64,000 nt of DNA. Source: Blastomussa wellsi (taxonomy: Eukaryota; Cnidaria; Anthozoa; Scleractinia; Plerogyridae). A program made the translations under genes and the position numbers. The stretch is taken from the NCBI GenBank assembly GCA_947652115.1, contig OX393563.1, positions 3,298,318 through 3,362,317 on the forward strand, written 5' to 3'. The notes under the pieces were generated by a model. That model was given only the letters and a program-made list of their open reading frames with translations. It ran no database searches and had not been told where the DNA came from. Positions 1 through 10,058 of this stretch are shown here, one piece after another. Within the stretch, counting starts at the first letter, position 1. Every line of letters begins with the position of its first letter.

Positions 1-1774
1 AGTCCTGGTCAAACGGCGCATGATAGTCGATGACATTTAAATCTTCCCGAACTTTCACGACTCCAGCATGAACTTTCATGCGCGTTGTCAGACGGCAGCA
101 AGCGCTTCAACTATTATCCACTATCATAGACTCTCACGTACCGTTTGACCTGGGCTTAATTAACTTTCCTGAGCTTCCCGGCTACCAGCTACCTTTAATA
201 CAACGACCTCAACTGAAAACGACATGTTCAACATCTCGCTTGCCAAAAGGATTTTTTGTTTGGCTTCCACGAAGTGAGCCATACGCGAACGTCGAAATTT
301 CTTTTATATGATTTTTGTTTGCGGACCTAGTTTTATGTTTGTTTTCAATATTTTGGCGACAAGCAACAGCGAAATCGTGCCAACGATGTCGTCTTCTAAA
401 GCCCATGTTTCACGTATTTTGCTTTTAACTTCCAACGCAACGATGATTGGCAAACAACTGCAAATAGCAGAGGCACTGTGACATATTTTCAGTCTTTTCT
501 GCAACGCGCACCGTAACGTTTGGTGCGTTGCAGGTTGTCAAGAAAATTGCGTCTTGTAACGGCGACGCATGGAAACACGTCAAACACGCACGATTTTTCC
601 TCTTGCACCATCCTATTTCGACACCATTTCCTTCCTTTTTGAATGAACCGTGCTTTTGCAACTACAAAATCACTGGAGGATTAGTTGCCAATGAACTAGT
701 GAAGTATAAGTTATTCCTTCAAAAGTAGCTATGGAAAAAAATGACTTGCTTCTTTTTTCCGACCAATTCAATTGCGTTTCAGTTATTGTGTGCTGAGGGA
801 GGCTATTAAACGATAGCAGTCGTTGACTTGATGAAAAAGTACTAAAAAATATTGATCATAAATATAACACTTGGTCATGCTGTGCTTTGAAAGAAAAAAT
901 ACCAAAAAGAAAACCAACTTTCTTGTTGAAACAGACATGATTGATGTGTCAATGTCCATTTCATTTGTGTCTTGCAATATTCGCATGCAGCATAAAATCC
1001 CTTGATTGATGTGTTTTTACGATCGTTTGACTAATGAATCCGTGAATGATTATTTTTGCATGCATATATATTTTTGAACATTACACCGATATATCAACTG
1101 GCATGAATTTAAATTTTCCGCAAAAAAAATGTACACAAGGTGTCTATTTCAAATGTACTGTACAAAGCACGGATATTGTGTGCCTTCTCGTTCTGAATAT
1201 TTTGTTTTTGCAGATCTCTAAGGAATACTTGACGAAATTACAATTCTTTTTTCTACTTTCACCTGTTTGCTTGGACGAGATATTGTTTCCTCCTAATATT
1301 GAACTCAACGGAAATTTGCAAGTGTTTGTTGCTCACGAAAACATGTTTTTCGCTTTGTGTCGCCTTTTGTGGTTGTGCGATTTATAAATAAAATGTTACA
1401 AGAGTTCTGATCTTACGTATTAGGCTCGTTGGCCTAAATTAAGTCAAGACTGAGTGACAGATGGTGGGTATCCGAGCGACGAGACGACAAAAACAACATG
1501 CGAATATCCGATTGCACATTGGGAATAATTTGCATATGGCGACAAAGTGAGCTATTGCGAGAGGGTTCCTTGAGTGTTGTCGGTTTCCCATTTTTGAATG
1601 TTGATTGTACCCTAGGGAAACGAAAAGGCCACAGGAATAACCCTTTCGATTCACAAAATGAATATTTCTTCAGTCAGCAACGAAGCGAGTGAACGTGTTT
1701 CGCCACTTCGCAAATGGAAGGCATAGGTTTTCGGCCGCGGTTTGTTTACATGACTATCAGCCGCTCTGAAAAAT
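1..1774. other. Upstream intergenic DNA, no gene recognised
   Basis: I see no protein family, RNA gene or clear repeat in this stretch. Open frames here are short and have low-complexity translations. The last few hundred bases probably hold the promoter and 5' UTR of the GPCR gene that starts at 1775, but I found no convincing core promoter element. Confidence 0.5.
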
Positions 1775-2959
1775 ATGGCCGACTCGGACATATTAGTAAA
1801 CTGTTCCGATCGAAGCGTTGTTTCACGTCCAGGTTGTTCGAGTTCTGGCGCTGTTGTTGCGGAAATGTTCATGTTGTCGACGATATTTGTTGGGTCTGTG
1901 CTCGGCAATGGACTCATTTTGCTGGTTATACATCGAAGTCGAAGAAGCGAATGGACCACAAACTATTTTGTCATGAGTTTGGGCTTAACGAACCTAACGA
2001 TTCCGTTTATGTGCGTTCTATGGTCTATGATTTGGGTCATGCGCGGCTCGTGGCTGTTCGATAATGTAACGTGTAAAGTAACATTCTTTTTTCATTTCTT
2101 GAACGCGGGTGTATCCGCTGGGCTTCTCGCATGTATTTCCCTGGATCGCTTCTACATCATTGTACATCCATTGAAGTTTAAAATGAGCCGCTCGCAAACC
2201 AAAGAGCTGATCATTTTTGTGTGGATCTTCATGGTTTGTTCATCGGCTCCAGCTTTGTACTTTTTTTCATCGATACACGGGGCGAACGGAGGTTTCTGTC
2301 TTCCCGACTTCGACGCACTTGAATGGAAAGTCTACATGATGTTGTTCTTCTTAATTGCTTTTTGTGCTCCTCTTCTTTTCACTGTTGTGATGTACTCACG
2401 AATAACATACGCGGTCATCAGTCGAAATTTGCACGCGAAAAATTATCCTAACAGCTTCAGAAGGCACGCGTTCCGTGTACCCCGTTCGAAAGTGAAAGTA
2501 ATTCGAATGCTGTTTCTTCAATGGCTCGTATTTGTATGCTGTTGTCTTCCGTATTTCCTCTGCCTCGTCTTACATTCATTGGAGAAAGTTCCGTTAACCC
2601 CAAGCCTTAATGTGAGCTTGTTACTGCTTTCATTTTCAAATGCAACATTAAATGTGACAATTTATGCCCTTTTCAGCGGGGATTTTCGCCAGGGATGCAA
2701 GAGGGTTTTCTGTAAGCCCGATTCGTCACAAGCTTACAGACTTACGTCTCTTGGACGCAAACATCGCATCGCTCCGTTTGAGTTTAGCTCTGATCACGTA
2801 GAAGGGATGGAATTAAGACTACCCGAGCACAAACCAGTGGAGAAAAGTAATCATAGCAACCATGCTCGCGGTGGAGCGAATGGTTATTTCAACACTTTAG
2901 AAAAACAAAACCAGGCCTGGGTTGTAAGAAGTAACAGCGAACGCCAAGGTTCTATTTAA
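1775..2959 (+). CDS. Orphan class A (rhodopsin-family) G protein-coupled receptor, single exon
   Basis: The product is a 394-aa seven-helix plasma-membrane receptor expected to signal through heterotrimeric G proteins; the ligand is unknown. TM1 carries the GN pair (N45). ECL1 has a W-x-F motif (W93). C100 at the top of TM3 and C175 in ECL2 can form the conserved disulfide. TM3 ends in D-R-F (124-126) rather than DRY. TM6 contains CCLPY (256-260), so P6.50 is kept. The extracellular N-terminus is short (about 30 aa) with an N-linked glycosylation sequon near residue 9. The C-tail of about 90 aa has cysteines at 308 and 313 that could be palmitoylated. Odd points: N73 stands where D2.50 is expected, and the NPxxY motif of TM7 reads NVTIY (293-297). 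The ATG at 1775 gives the normal N-terminal length. One exon is common for cnidarian GPCRs. Family membership is certain; the subfamily is not. Confidence 0.92.
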   Translation: MADSDILVNCSDRSVVSRPGCSSSGAVVAEMFMLSTIFVGSVLGNGLILLVIHRSRRSEWTTNYFVMSLGLTNLTIPFMCVLWSMIWVMRGSWLFDNVTCKVTFFFHFLNAGVSAGLLACISLDRFYIIVHPLKFKMSRSQTKELIIFVWIFMVCSSAPALYFFSSIHGANGGFCLPDFDALEWKVYMMLFFLIAFCAPLLFTVVMYSRITYAVISRNLHAKNYPNSFRRHAFRVPRSKVKVIRMLFLQWLVFVCCCLPYFLCLVLHSLEKVPLTPSLNVSLLLLSFSNATLNVTIYALFSGDFRQGCKRVFCKPDSSQAYRLTSLGRKHRIAPFEFSSDHVEGMELRLPEHKPVEKSNHSNHARGGANGYFNTLEKQNQAWVVRSNSERQGSI

Positions 2960-3550
2960 ATATTCCGTATTGAATGTGAATGTGCTAACTTGATTTTAAC
3001 CACGACTGGAACGTGAACATAACTTAATTTAAATATTAATTCTTGCTATTATGGGCATGAAATCGAAAATTTGGAAACGACAGAGAATGTGTTTTCCCTG
3101 AAAATTTCCGAATACAAGAGTTTCATCGGTATGTAGATCTGGTCTTGTATGTCATATTTATATATTGCCAAAGTATTTAAAAACAATTTCCAAGGAACAT
3201 AGTGTTAAGAATGGTCTTTTTGTCCAAATTATTCTGGTAAAACCCAGTAGTTCTTTGCAAAAAGCCAGATGTCAGGTGTGCTAATATGTTATTTATTCAG
3301 ACAACTGACCAAGTGGTTATGGAACTGTATGCATCCTAAGTAAAAAGACAAAAACAATTGTAATCGCGACTAATAATCGGACAATTTACTGTAAAAATGA
3401 AAGATATCAAAGCTATATTGTATAATAATTATACCAGAGAAGATTTAACTGAAACGTCACTGTTAATAAAAATGTAAAATGTGTGGGTTTTTTTCGGTTT
3501 TATCTTTGTTGTGCCAAATCTGTGTGGAGTGTGGAGATGGGGGACCAGCG

Positions 3551-3551
<1 letters not shown>
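2960..3551. other. 3' flank of the GPCR gene
   Basis: AT-rich sequence without coding potential. An AATAAA hexamer at 3465-3470 could be the polyadenylation signal of the GPCR transcript, which would give a 3' UTR of roughly 500 bases. This is inference from the hexamer alone. Confidence 0.4.
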
Positions 3552-3582
<31 letters not shown>

Positions 3583-3989
3583 ATTGTTTACATGCGAGAG
3601 TTTCAGTATTATATTTTAGGCGGATCGCGTCGAAACGAAAGAAGTCCCTTAAGAAACTTGTTAAAGGTAATTTAAACACTTCCAGTAACATAACCTACAG
3701 CAATACAATACGATTTCGCTTCACCATAAAATTTCCATAATTTCGAAGCCATCGAAAATGGCAGAGGCTGATTAGGTCCCTTTGAAGGGCGCCATTCAGC
3801 CTCTGCCATTTTCGATGCTGTTTCGAAATTATGGAAATTGTGTGGTGAAGCGTAATCCTACTGCATTGCTGAAAATTTTATGTCATTGGAAGGGTTTGAA
3901 TTACCTTTCTCAGTGATCTTTCGTTCTACGTAAAATGCTGAAACTCAAGGTAAAAAATTACAAAGGCGTCACTGACTAGGGCCCTTTAA
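3552..3989. mobile_element. Fold-back (palindromic) MITE bounded by TTAA
   Basis: The left end starts TTAAAGGGCCCTAGTCAG and the right end is its reverse complement, finishing in CCCTTTAA. The two halves pair over nearly their whole length of about 220 bases each, with the centre near 3770-3785 (the CAGAGGCTGA stretch and its complement). TTAA at both ends fits a TTAA-targeting (piggyBac-type) non-autonomous element, but TTAA may instead be part of the inverted repeat. No coding capacity. Confidence 0.8.
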
Positions 3990-4158
3990 GGGTGCGTTCC
4001 TTTGGAGTGATCCAGATCAAGATCAGTGATCCTAGATCACTTGAATCATGGTGCATCAAATGAACCAGTGATCCTTGCCCAGGGTGGATTCATCTGTTCC
4101 TTTGATACCTCATGATTCAGGTGATCCCTTATCCAGATCATCCCAAAGGAATGCACCC
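3990..4158. mobile_element. Short TIR element (GGGTGC[A/G]TTCCTTTGG ends)
   Basis: The left end GGGTGCGTTCCTTTGG is matched by the reverse complement of the right end, GGGTGCATTCCTTTGG. The element directly abuts the preceding fold-back element. The inside has several GTGATC/GATCAC blocks that also pair. A related element with GTGCATTCATTTGG ends lies at 35168-35368. Confidence 0.7.
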
Positions 4159-4482
4159 AAAAACTCCAAAGGGAGAAAGTGACCATGGGGGTAGCAAGTA
4201 ATTAACTGGTTCTTAGCAGAAAGCAGCGAGTTTACTACATCCCATCGGTTGCAATGCTAGTCCATCACTGGTTATTCCCCAGAATTTTGTCAGGTTGCTC
4301 TAACAATTACTTGCCAGTATTCATGAAGATTCCTGTAGGAGCAATGAAGGTAGTTTGGCATATTTTTACCAGGCGTTTCTGATTGTTTAAATGGCATGTG
4401 TGTTGATCTGGACAGCATGTTGTTTAAATCATTTACATGATTAGTATGTTTGTATATGTATATCTTTCATTTTTGAACTATT

Positions 4483-4640
4483 CAGCAGATCCAGGATTTT
4501 TCTTAGGAGGGGGTGCACCACTAAGGGAATATATGTAATTGATGGGTGACATAAGCAGAACACTAGTTATATTAAAAAGTCGGAGGTCATCCCAGGGAGG
4601 GGTGCACATCCCCTGCACCCTCCCCCTAGATCCACCCCTG
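4483..4640. mobile_element. Degenerate hAT-like MITE
   Basis: The left end CAGATCCAGGATTTTT and the right end (reverse complement CAGGGGTGGATCTAGG) are imperfect inverted repeats. G-rich and C-rich tracts lie just inside them. CAGGG-type termini fit short hAT elements; compare the cleaner copy at 37291-37405. Assignment is by terminal sequence only. Confidence 0.5.
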
Positions 4641-4979
4641 ACTTAGTAATTTGTTTCTCTAACACTTACCCAGGATCAAATGTTGACCAAGGTTTTAATT
4701 TTGGGTTTATTAAAGGGTGTCATTTCTAATTTTCTTAGAGTGGTTTGTGATTAGTTAAAAATCTGGAGATTGCAATTGGTGGTTTTCACATCACGCAAGT
4801 ATCACGCAAATTTCACGCACGCGAGAAATAAAATCGCTTACCATTCAATAAATTGAGTCAAGAAATTGAAATATCGTAGAAGAGGAATAAATAAACAACG
4901 TGCTCTAGTTACTCGGCAAAGTGTATCACTAAAATTATAGGGTTTAGTATGGAGACGCCATGTTGGAGCCCCTCTGCTT

Positions 4980-5016
4980 GCAGCCGTCCCCTATTTCCTA
5001 AATAGGAGACGGCTGC
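4980..5016. repeat. Perfect-stem hairpin
   Basis: GCAGCCGTC and CCTATTT pair with AAATAGG and GACGGCTGC around a three-base turn, with one unpaired base on each arm. It is probably the core of an eroded palindromic element. The adjacent GCCATGTTGG words recur near 5780-5821, where they form another inverted repeat. Confidence 0.6.
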
Positions 5017-5057
5017 ACGCAGGCTATCTTCCAACTGCTGTCACCAAAATCCAACCT

Positions 5058-5151
5058 CGTTCCCAGGGTCTCTCTCTCACCGCCCCCTGGAGCGAGAGCA
5101 GACACGCTCGTGACACGCTCCAGGGACGGGAAGGAGAGGACCCTGGGAACG
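5058..5151. repeat. Inverted repeat with CGTTCCCAGGGTC ends
   Basis: CGTTCCCAGGGTC at the left pairs with GACCCTGGGAACG at the right, and inner CTGGAGCG/CGCTCCAG blocks also pair. The same terminal words occur at 8285-8370 and 33766-33780, so this is a dispersed family of short palindromic elements. Confidence 0.6.
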
Positions 5152-5299
5152 ATGTTGACTCGAATCCTGAGCGTTTTGCCCGAAAAATGTCGACACTTCG
5201 AATCTGGGATTGCTGCAGCCCCTCTCGACCTCACAGCCTGTACGACTTATGACCATATCTTTGAAGGGTTAAACCTCCCCCCTACCCCTTCCTCTACAG

Positions 5300-6160
5300 G
5301 GACCGCGGAGCCGGGGAGGGGGGCTTCAGCCCCCCTAATAATTATATGGGCATAAATGTTAAATTTACCCAATTGAAAATTACCGTTTAACTGCTCTCGT
5401 AGATATGCGGTAATAAGATAATTAACTGCATCTGGTGTATTCTTGGTTTTCACGTGACGTCATCGCTGGGCCTGCGTAATTTTCATTGTCACCACGTGAA
5501 AGAAATCCTAAAAATACACATATTCACAAGTTTACAGCTAGATAGTGTCCTTTGTGTTTGAAATACAGCATGTTGAATTTTCGATATTTCCGCCGCACGT
5601 GACCTCACGATGGCACCGTGGCTGACGTGCTCTAAGAAAAGGTCTTTTCGCAAACGTTTTGAAGTTTAATCAGTTCAAGTATCAGGAAGGATGTGTATGT
5701 GCATATACACTAGATCGTGCGGAATGAGCAGTCGCTTTTATGGCAAAAGTCAGTGCCAGATGTTTTCTTTGATTTCCGGCCGCCATGTTGGTGCCCATTA
5801 AGCTGGGCTCCAACATGGCGTTTCCATACCGAGCTCTATAAATTTGCGAGAAATGCTTCGGCAAATGACTCACGAATGGTGTACCGCACAGACCTGAGAC
5901 TTGGAGATGTTGTTTATCTATTAATATTTTATAACATTTGAATTTATTAGGTTTTTTAATTGCTTGGTTTCGAGTTTATATTTTGATGGCGTGACAGCGA
6001 AAACCACCTATTGGGATGCATTTTTAGCCATTCTGGGAGCATTCATTTTCTTTTTTTTCTTTCATATCCGAGTTTTAGCATTTTCATTAGCGCCCCCCCC
6101 CCCCCCTCCCCACTCCAATTGCAAATATGTTCCGTGGTCCCTGCTCTACTCACTCCCATT
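5300..6160 (+). repeat. Copy of a dispersed repeat, apparently split by an insertion
   Basis: The segments at about 5355-5430 and 6005-6150 match, in inverted orientation, one continuous block at 9180-9490. Shared words include AAATTTACCCAATTG and GCCATTCTGGGAGCAT, and both copies have a long C or G homopolymer (14 C at 6093-6106; 16 G at 9252-9267). The piece between, about 5445-6000, has no counterpart in the other copy and may be a later insertion. Confidence 0.55.
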
Positions 6161-7866
6161 TTATCAGCACCTCCAGATTTGTCAAAACAGGAATTAATGA
6201 CACATGACGGTCACAGTTATTGCAGATTCCCTATCCCTATTCTGTGCAGGACACTGGTTCAATGTTTTAAGTGCAGCATTGCTATAAATTATTGAGTAAA
6301 TGTTTTGCGCTTACCACTGTTGAGCGCTTACCATTCGCACGAAACAAACAGTTATTCCGGGGTCGGAATTCAAATGGTAAGGTTCCAGGGGTTCATTCCG
6401 GTGGAATTTTTGTCGGGAGTAAAAAGCAATATATAAAAATACACGTGGTTTGAAAGGTAAGAAGGATCTAAACGCAGATCTTTCAACAACAAGTAAGTCT
6501 GTACAAATGGGAAAGGACATACAGAATTGTTTGATGCTAGTATATGTAGTCTGCTTAAAAGGAACATACATGCAATAAGTTGTAGAGCATTTGTTTTAAG
6601 TGGCTTGATCGGATTTTTGAGTGACGATACCTTTCAACTTTGAGCAGCTGGTGTACCACCATAGAGTATCCGACAGAAAATCGATTGCTCCAGGTGCACT
6701 AGAGAAAGATCAAAGTTTCAGATGAAGTTAATTTTATCGTGATCGAAGTTACCATAGCAACGTAATGACGTCATGCCCCACTTTACTCGAGACCGAATAA
6801 CCTGTCATCAAGGGATAATTTTGGAAAACCTTTCCTGGATCTTTAACCTGGCATACTTTTCTTGAGGTCTGCCAAATTTGAAGAATTTTTATAAGAGCGA
6901 TTTCGAGAAAATTTACGGTGAAGTTTTAAGGTGTTAAAATACAACAAAATCGTATTACTTCCTGAACGTTATTAAAAAGTTTGTTCACTAGGCCTGATGT
7001 AAGATGACTTTGGTTTGAAATAAATTGAACAGCATCCAATTACATTTGGTGAAAATCTTAGAAAAATCGTTCTATTCGATTTCTGAAAACTCTGGCTTGA
7101 ATATGAACTGGAGTGGAGTATTATTTTGCGTTTTCGTCAAAATTGACCCTACATTTATTAAAAAGGTCGTTATTTGAAAAGCGGTAGATAAATTTTGTTA
7201 AAAATTATTCTTCAGGTAGGTTAATCAATACATATAATATATAATCCCCGAGTTTCAACTTCATTGAAATATTCTAAGGCTGTCAATTTGTAGCCCCAAC
7301 TTTGATAAACATTGCGCTTATTTTTCGGCTAGTCGCTTGTGGTTCTAATTATACCTATCCATTGTCTTGAATCTCCGTGCAACTGTACATTTCAATGCGT
7401 CATGAATTCATATATCGTTACATGAATTATATTCCCCGTGGTTAAAGCCCAGGCCCAGTGCAGTAAATCCCATTATCCCAGCCCAAATAAGGGCAAATCC
7501 CAATTCGCATTTTACCCTTCCACGACCCCAGGGTATATCTTGGGATACATTTAAAACGCGTTTTTGAGATTTACCATTTTTTGCTTTGTCGATCTAAAAC
7601 AGAAGTTCAACCTCAACCGGCCAGACCCTTCGATTTCATGAACTGTGTTCACGATCACTCGTTCAAGAAATTAGGACTTGTACCAAGGGCTTTTGGAACG
7701 AAATTTTGAAATTTGGATAATTCAAATGCTTCCCAGTGCTTCTTCAAAGAACACTGCTTGGCGACAAATAATGTAACATCTAACAGAACTGCGTACTGCC
7801 TGGCCTATCCCTATTTGGGCTTCATTGTGTATAAGCATATTCACACAACAGCGACAGTAATGTGCG
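6161..7866. other. Intergenic DNA, nothing recognised
   Basis: About 1.7 kb of AT-rich sequence with no coding signal, RNA gene or clear repeat boundary. A TGACGTCA word occurs near 6767, with nothing around it to suggest a promoter. Confidence 0.5.
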
Positions 7867-8280
7867 AGTCAAATCGAAGCTTCAATATCCCCGGGCATAT
7901 CCCGGGGCATTTGACACCCTCAAAAATTCAAATGCACGGGCATTCTCGTCCCCAGAGCCGCTTGTCCCTCTTAGCTGGCTGGGACTGTGCACGAGAAACA
8001 AGTGGCTCTGGGGACACACGATTTGATTCGCTGAATTCAAACAAAGGGAGTCCAATCACATCAGCCGTTTTAAAATCCTTTATCGTTAGCAGGATTAAAA
8101 CGGCTGATGTGATTGGATTGCCTTTGTTTGATTTCAGCGAATCAAATCGTGTGTCCCCAGAGCTACTTGTTCCTCGTGCACAGGCCCAGCCGGCAAAGAG
8201 GGACAAACGGCTCTGGGGACGAGAATGATGCACGGGGGGTTGCCCGGGGGATGTTGAACGCTTGAAGCTTCGATTTGACT
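7867..8280. mobile_element. Outer palindromic element hosting a second insertion
   Basis: The left end AGTCAAATCGAAGCTTCAA is the reverse complement of the right end TTGAAGCTTCGATTTGACT. Inner CCCCGGGCA blocks also pair. The arms are interrupted by the 287-bp element at 7941-8227, so two insertion events are stacked here. Confidence 0.75.
7941..8227. mobile_element. Near-perfect fold-back MITE with 9-bp target-site duplication
   Basis: CATTCTCGTCCCCAGAGC at the left end pairs with GCTCTGGGGACGAGAATG at the right end, and the arms stay complementary almost to the centre near 8082-8090. ATGCACGGG lies immediately before (7932-7940) and after (8228-8236) the element, a perfect 9-bp duplication. 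Nine-base duplications are typical of Mutator-like (MULE) transposons, and long palindromic arms are also known there. Each arm contains a further smaller inverted repeat. Long apparent reading frames on both strands are translations of the palindrome. Confidence 0.85.
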
Positions 8281-8284
8281 GGTA

Positions 8285-8362
8285 CCAGAGTCCACGGGCT
8301 CCACGGTCAGCAGTTGGTCGCCAGGTGACCATCAGGCTTACCGTGGAGCCCGTGGACTCTGG
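8285..8362. repeat. Hairpin with 22-24 bp stem
   Basis: CCAGAGTCCACGGGCTCCAC at the left is the reverse complement of GTGGAGCCCGTGGACTCTGG at the right, with a loop of about 30 bases that has its own weak pairing. It sits directly beside the nested palindromes at 7867-8280. Confidence 0.75.
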
Positions 8363-9179
8363 GAACGAGATTGTTGCGTGACATGATCTCTTGTCGCTAA
8401 AAGCAGGTCTTGGCGGTATAAAGGTTTGGTGAGTACCAAAGATTTACTCAAATACTATTCATTCAAGAATGCAGTTTTCAGTTTATTCAAAAGCATGACC
8501 ATTTATGCCGTTCATATCAAATTAGTTTTATTAACATACATCATAGGCAAGATTGCTCAATGTGTGCAAGAATGTTGTTTTGGTCGCGTAGCGGACCCGA
8601 TCTAAACCCAAACGCCCAATTTAGATCATCTTAGAAGTGCGAATCGAAGCTTTTAATTAGTATCGAAACCATTCCCAATTCGGTTTTCGCAATTAATTAT
8701 TTGATTTTTTTGTATATTGTACTCTGTTTAGGGTTTTATGGGTGTGATCTACCGAACACTGCAAACTGGAGCTAAGTTAAGGCCTACACATTTTTCTTCG
8801 CGAGATATTTTTGGGCGATTGTTCGTCTGTTTGAGTTTACACATTGTCTCAGTCAAGTCAAGTGCGTGACGTTTGATTTTATTGAGTTGCGTTGCCTTAT
8901 TGCATGATATCGTTCGTTTCATTTGTTATATATATATATATCGTGTCGTGATCGGCCCACTGCGATTTCTTGTAAAATACCCTGTTTCTTCATCGGCGAT
9001 TCTTTTTCGTGATCGGAGCACTTTGAAGAACCAGACAATAGCTGACCCGATATAAGATGCGAATCAAGTCATATGACATTTTTTTGTTTTAACTGTGTTG
9101 TTGATTGGTGCGGTAACACAATTTTGTGAGAGATTCAGCTTCGATGAGTTCAAAGCATTAACTTTGGCCTAGTTTCTGC
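8363..9179. other. Intergenic DNA, nothing recognised
   Basis: No gene or structured repeat apart from a short (TA)n run near 8928-8941. Confidence 0.45.
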
Positions 9180-9490
9180 CGTGCCGAACTTACGGTACTT
9201 GCAATTTGGTTGGACTGCACAGGGACCGAGTAGTATATTTGCGATTGGGTTGGGGGGGGGGGGGGGGCAGCTAAAGCAAATGCCGCAGACAATTGTATCT
9301 CGCGCCACAGGCGCAAGCCCTCTAGGGGGGTCCGGAGGCATGTTCCCACGGAAAATGTTAAAAGTCATGCTCCCAGAATGGCTAAAAATGCAGCACAATA
9401 CACGAGACGCAGTGAAATGTTTTATTATCGCATATCTATGAGAGCAATAAAACGGTCAGTTTACAATTGGGTAAATTTAATATTTTTTCC
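9180..9490 (-). repeat. Second copy of the dispersed repeat, inverted
   Basis: Matches the pieces at about 5355-5430 and 6005-6150 on the other strand (words CAATTGGGTAAATTTAA and ATGCTCCCAGAATGGC), including a homopolymer of 16 G at 9252-9267. This copy shows the pieces joined, so it gives the uninterrupted order. No coding frame worth keeping. Confidence 0.55.
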
Positions 9491-9768
9491 CGCGGTCAAC
9501 GTAGTTACAGAGTCATACCAAATTCAGGATTTACTGAATTAACGTAACAATTGTTTTGTTTGGTACGGCAGAAGCACGACGTTTGAATCGCTGACGATTC
9601 GGGTAGCACGGCAGAGCTGGTCAAACTTTGATTCAGACGCCGTGCTTCTCCCGTGCGTTTGCAGAAATTAATTCCTGAATCGAGTTCAGCACGGCAGAAG
9701 CACGATATCTGAACTGTGCCTTAGACTCGAACATGAAATAAAGGCGTTTATTCAGAGGATATATATAT

Positions 9769-10058
9769 AAATTATTAGTAGAAACTCAGCTTTGTTCTTG
9801 GAAATCCGCGAATCTGATTGGTTTCTCCTACTGTTTTCTATTCGTCGATAGAAAACGATCCGCGCGCGTTGCCCTTGAAAGGCAACATTTTTCTGGATTT
9901 TTGGCTTCAAAGTGAATGAAATGTTAACTTTTGTTTCTACTGAAACAAAACTATTCGCTGATAGAAAACGAGGGCGAGCAGTAAAAATAGAACACGATTG
10001 TTGACTTAAAAGTAAATTCAATTTAGAATTTTTACTCGGGCTTGTAGTCTAATTGTTA
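9769..10058 (+). mobile_element. MITE family copy 1 (TAACAATTA...TAATTGTTA type)
   Basis: Starts AATTATTAGTAGAAACTCAG and ends GTAGTCTAATTGTTA. A second copy with the same order lies at 25101-25349. Both contain TTTTCTAT/ATAGAAAA blocks that pair internally. Termini TAACAATTA/TAATTGTTA are short inverted repeats, best seen in copy 2. The stretch 9560-9720 just upstream has two copies of GGCAGAAGCACGA plus TTCAGACGCCG, a word that also ends the element at 26095-26464. Confidence 0.65.

Noticed and set aside
7713..8332. Overlapping long open frames on both strands (171 and 134 codons)
   Set aside because: They are translations of the palindromic element at 7941-8227; the two proteins mirror each other and have no family signal.
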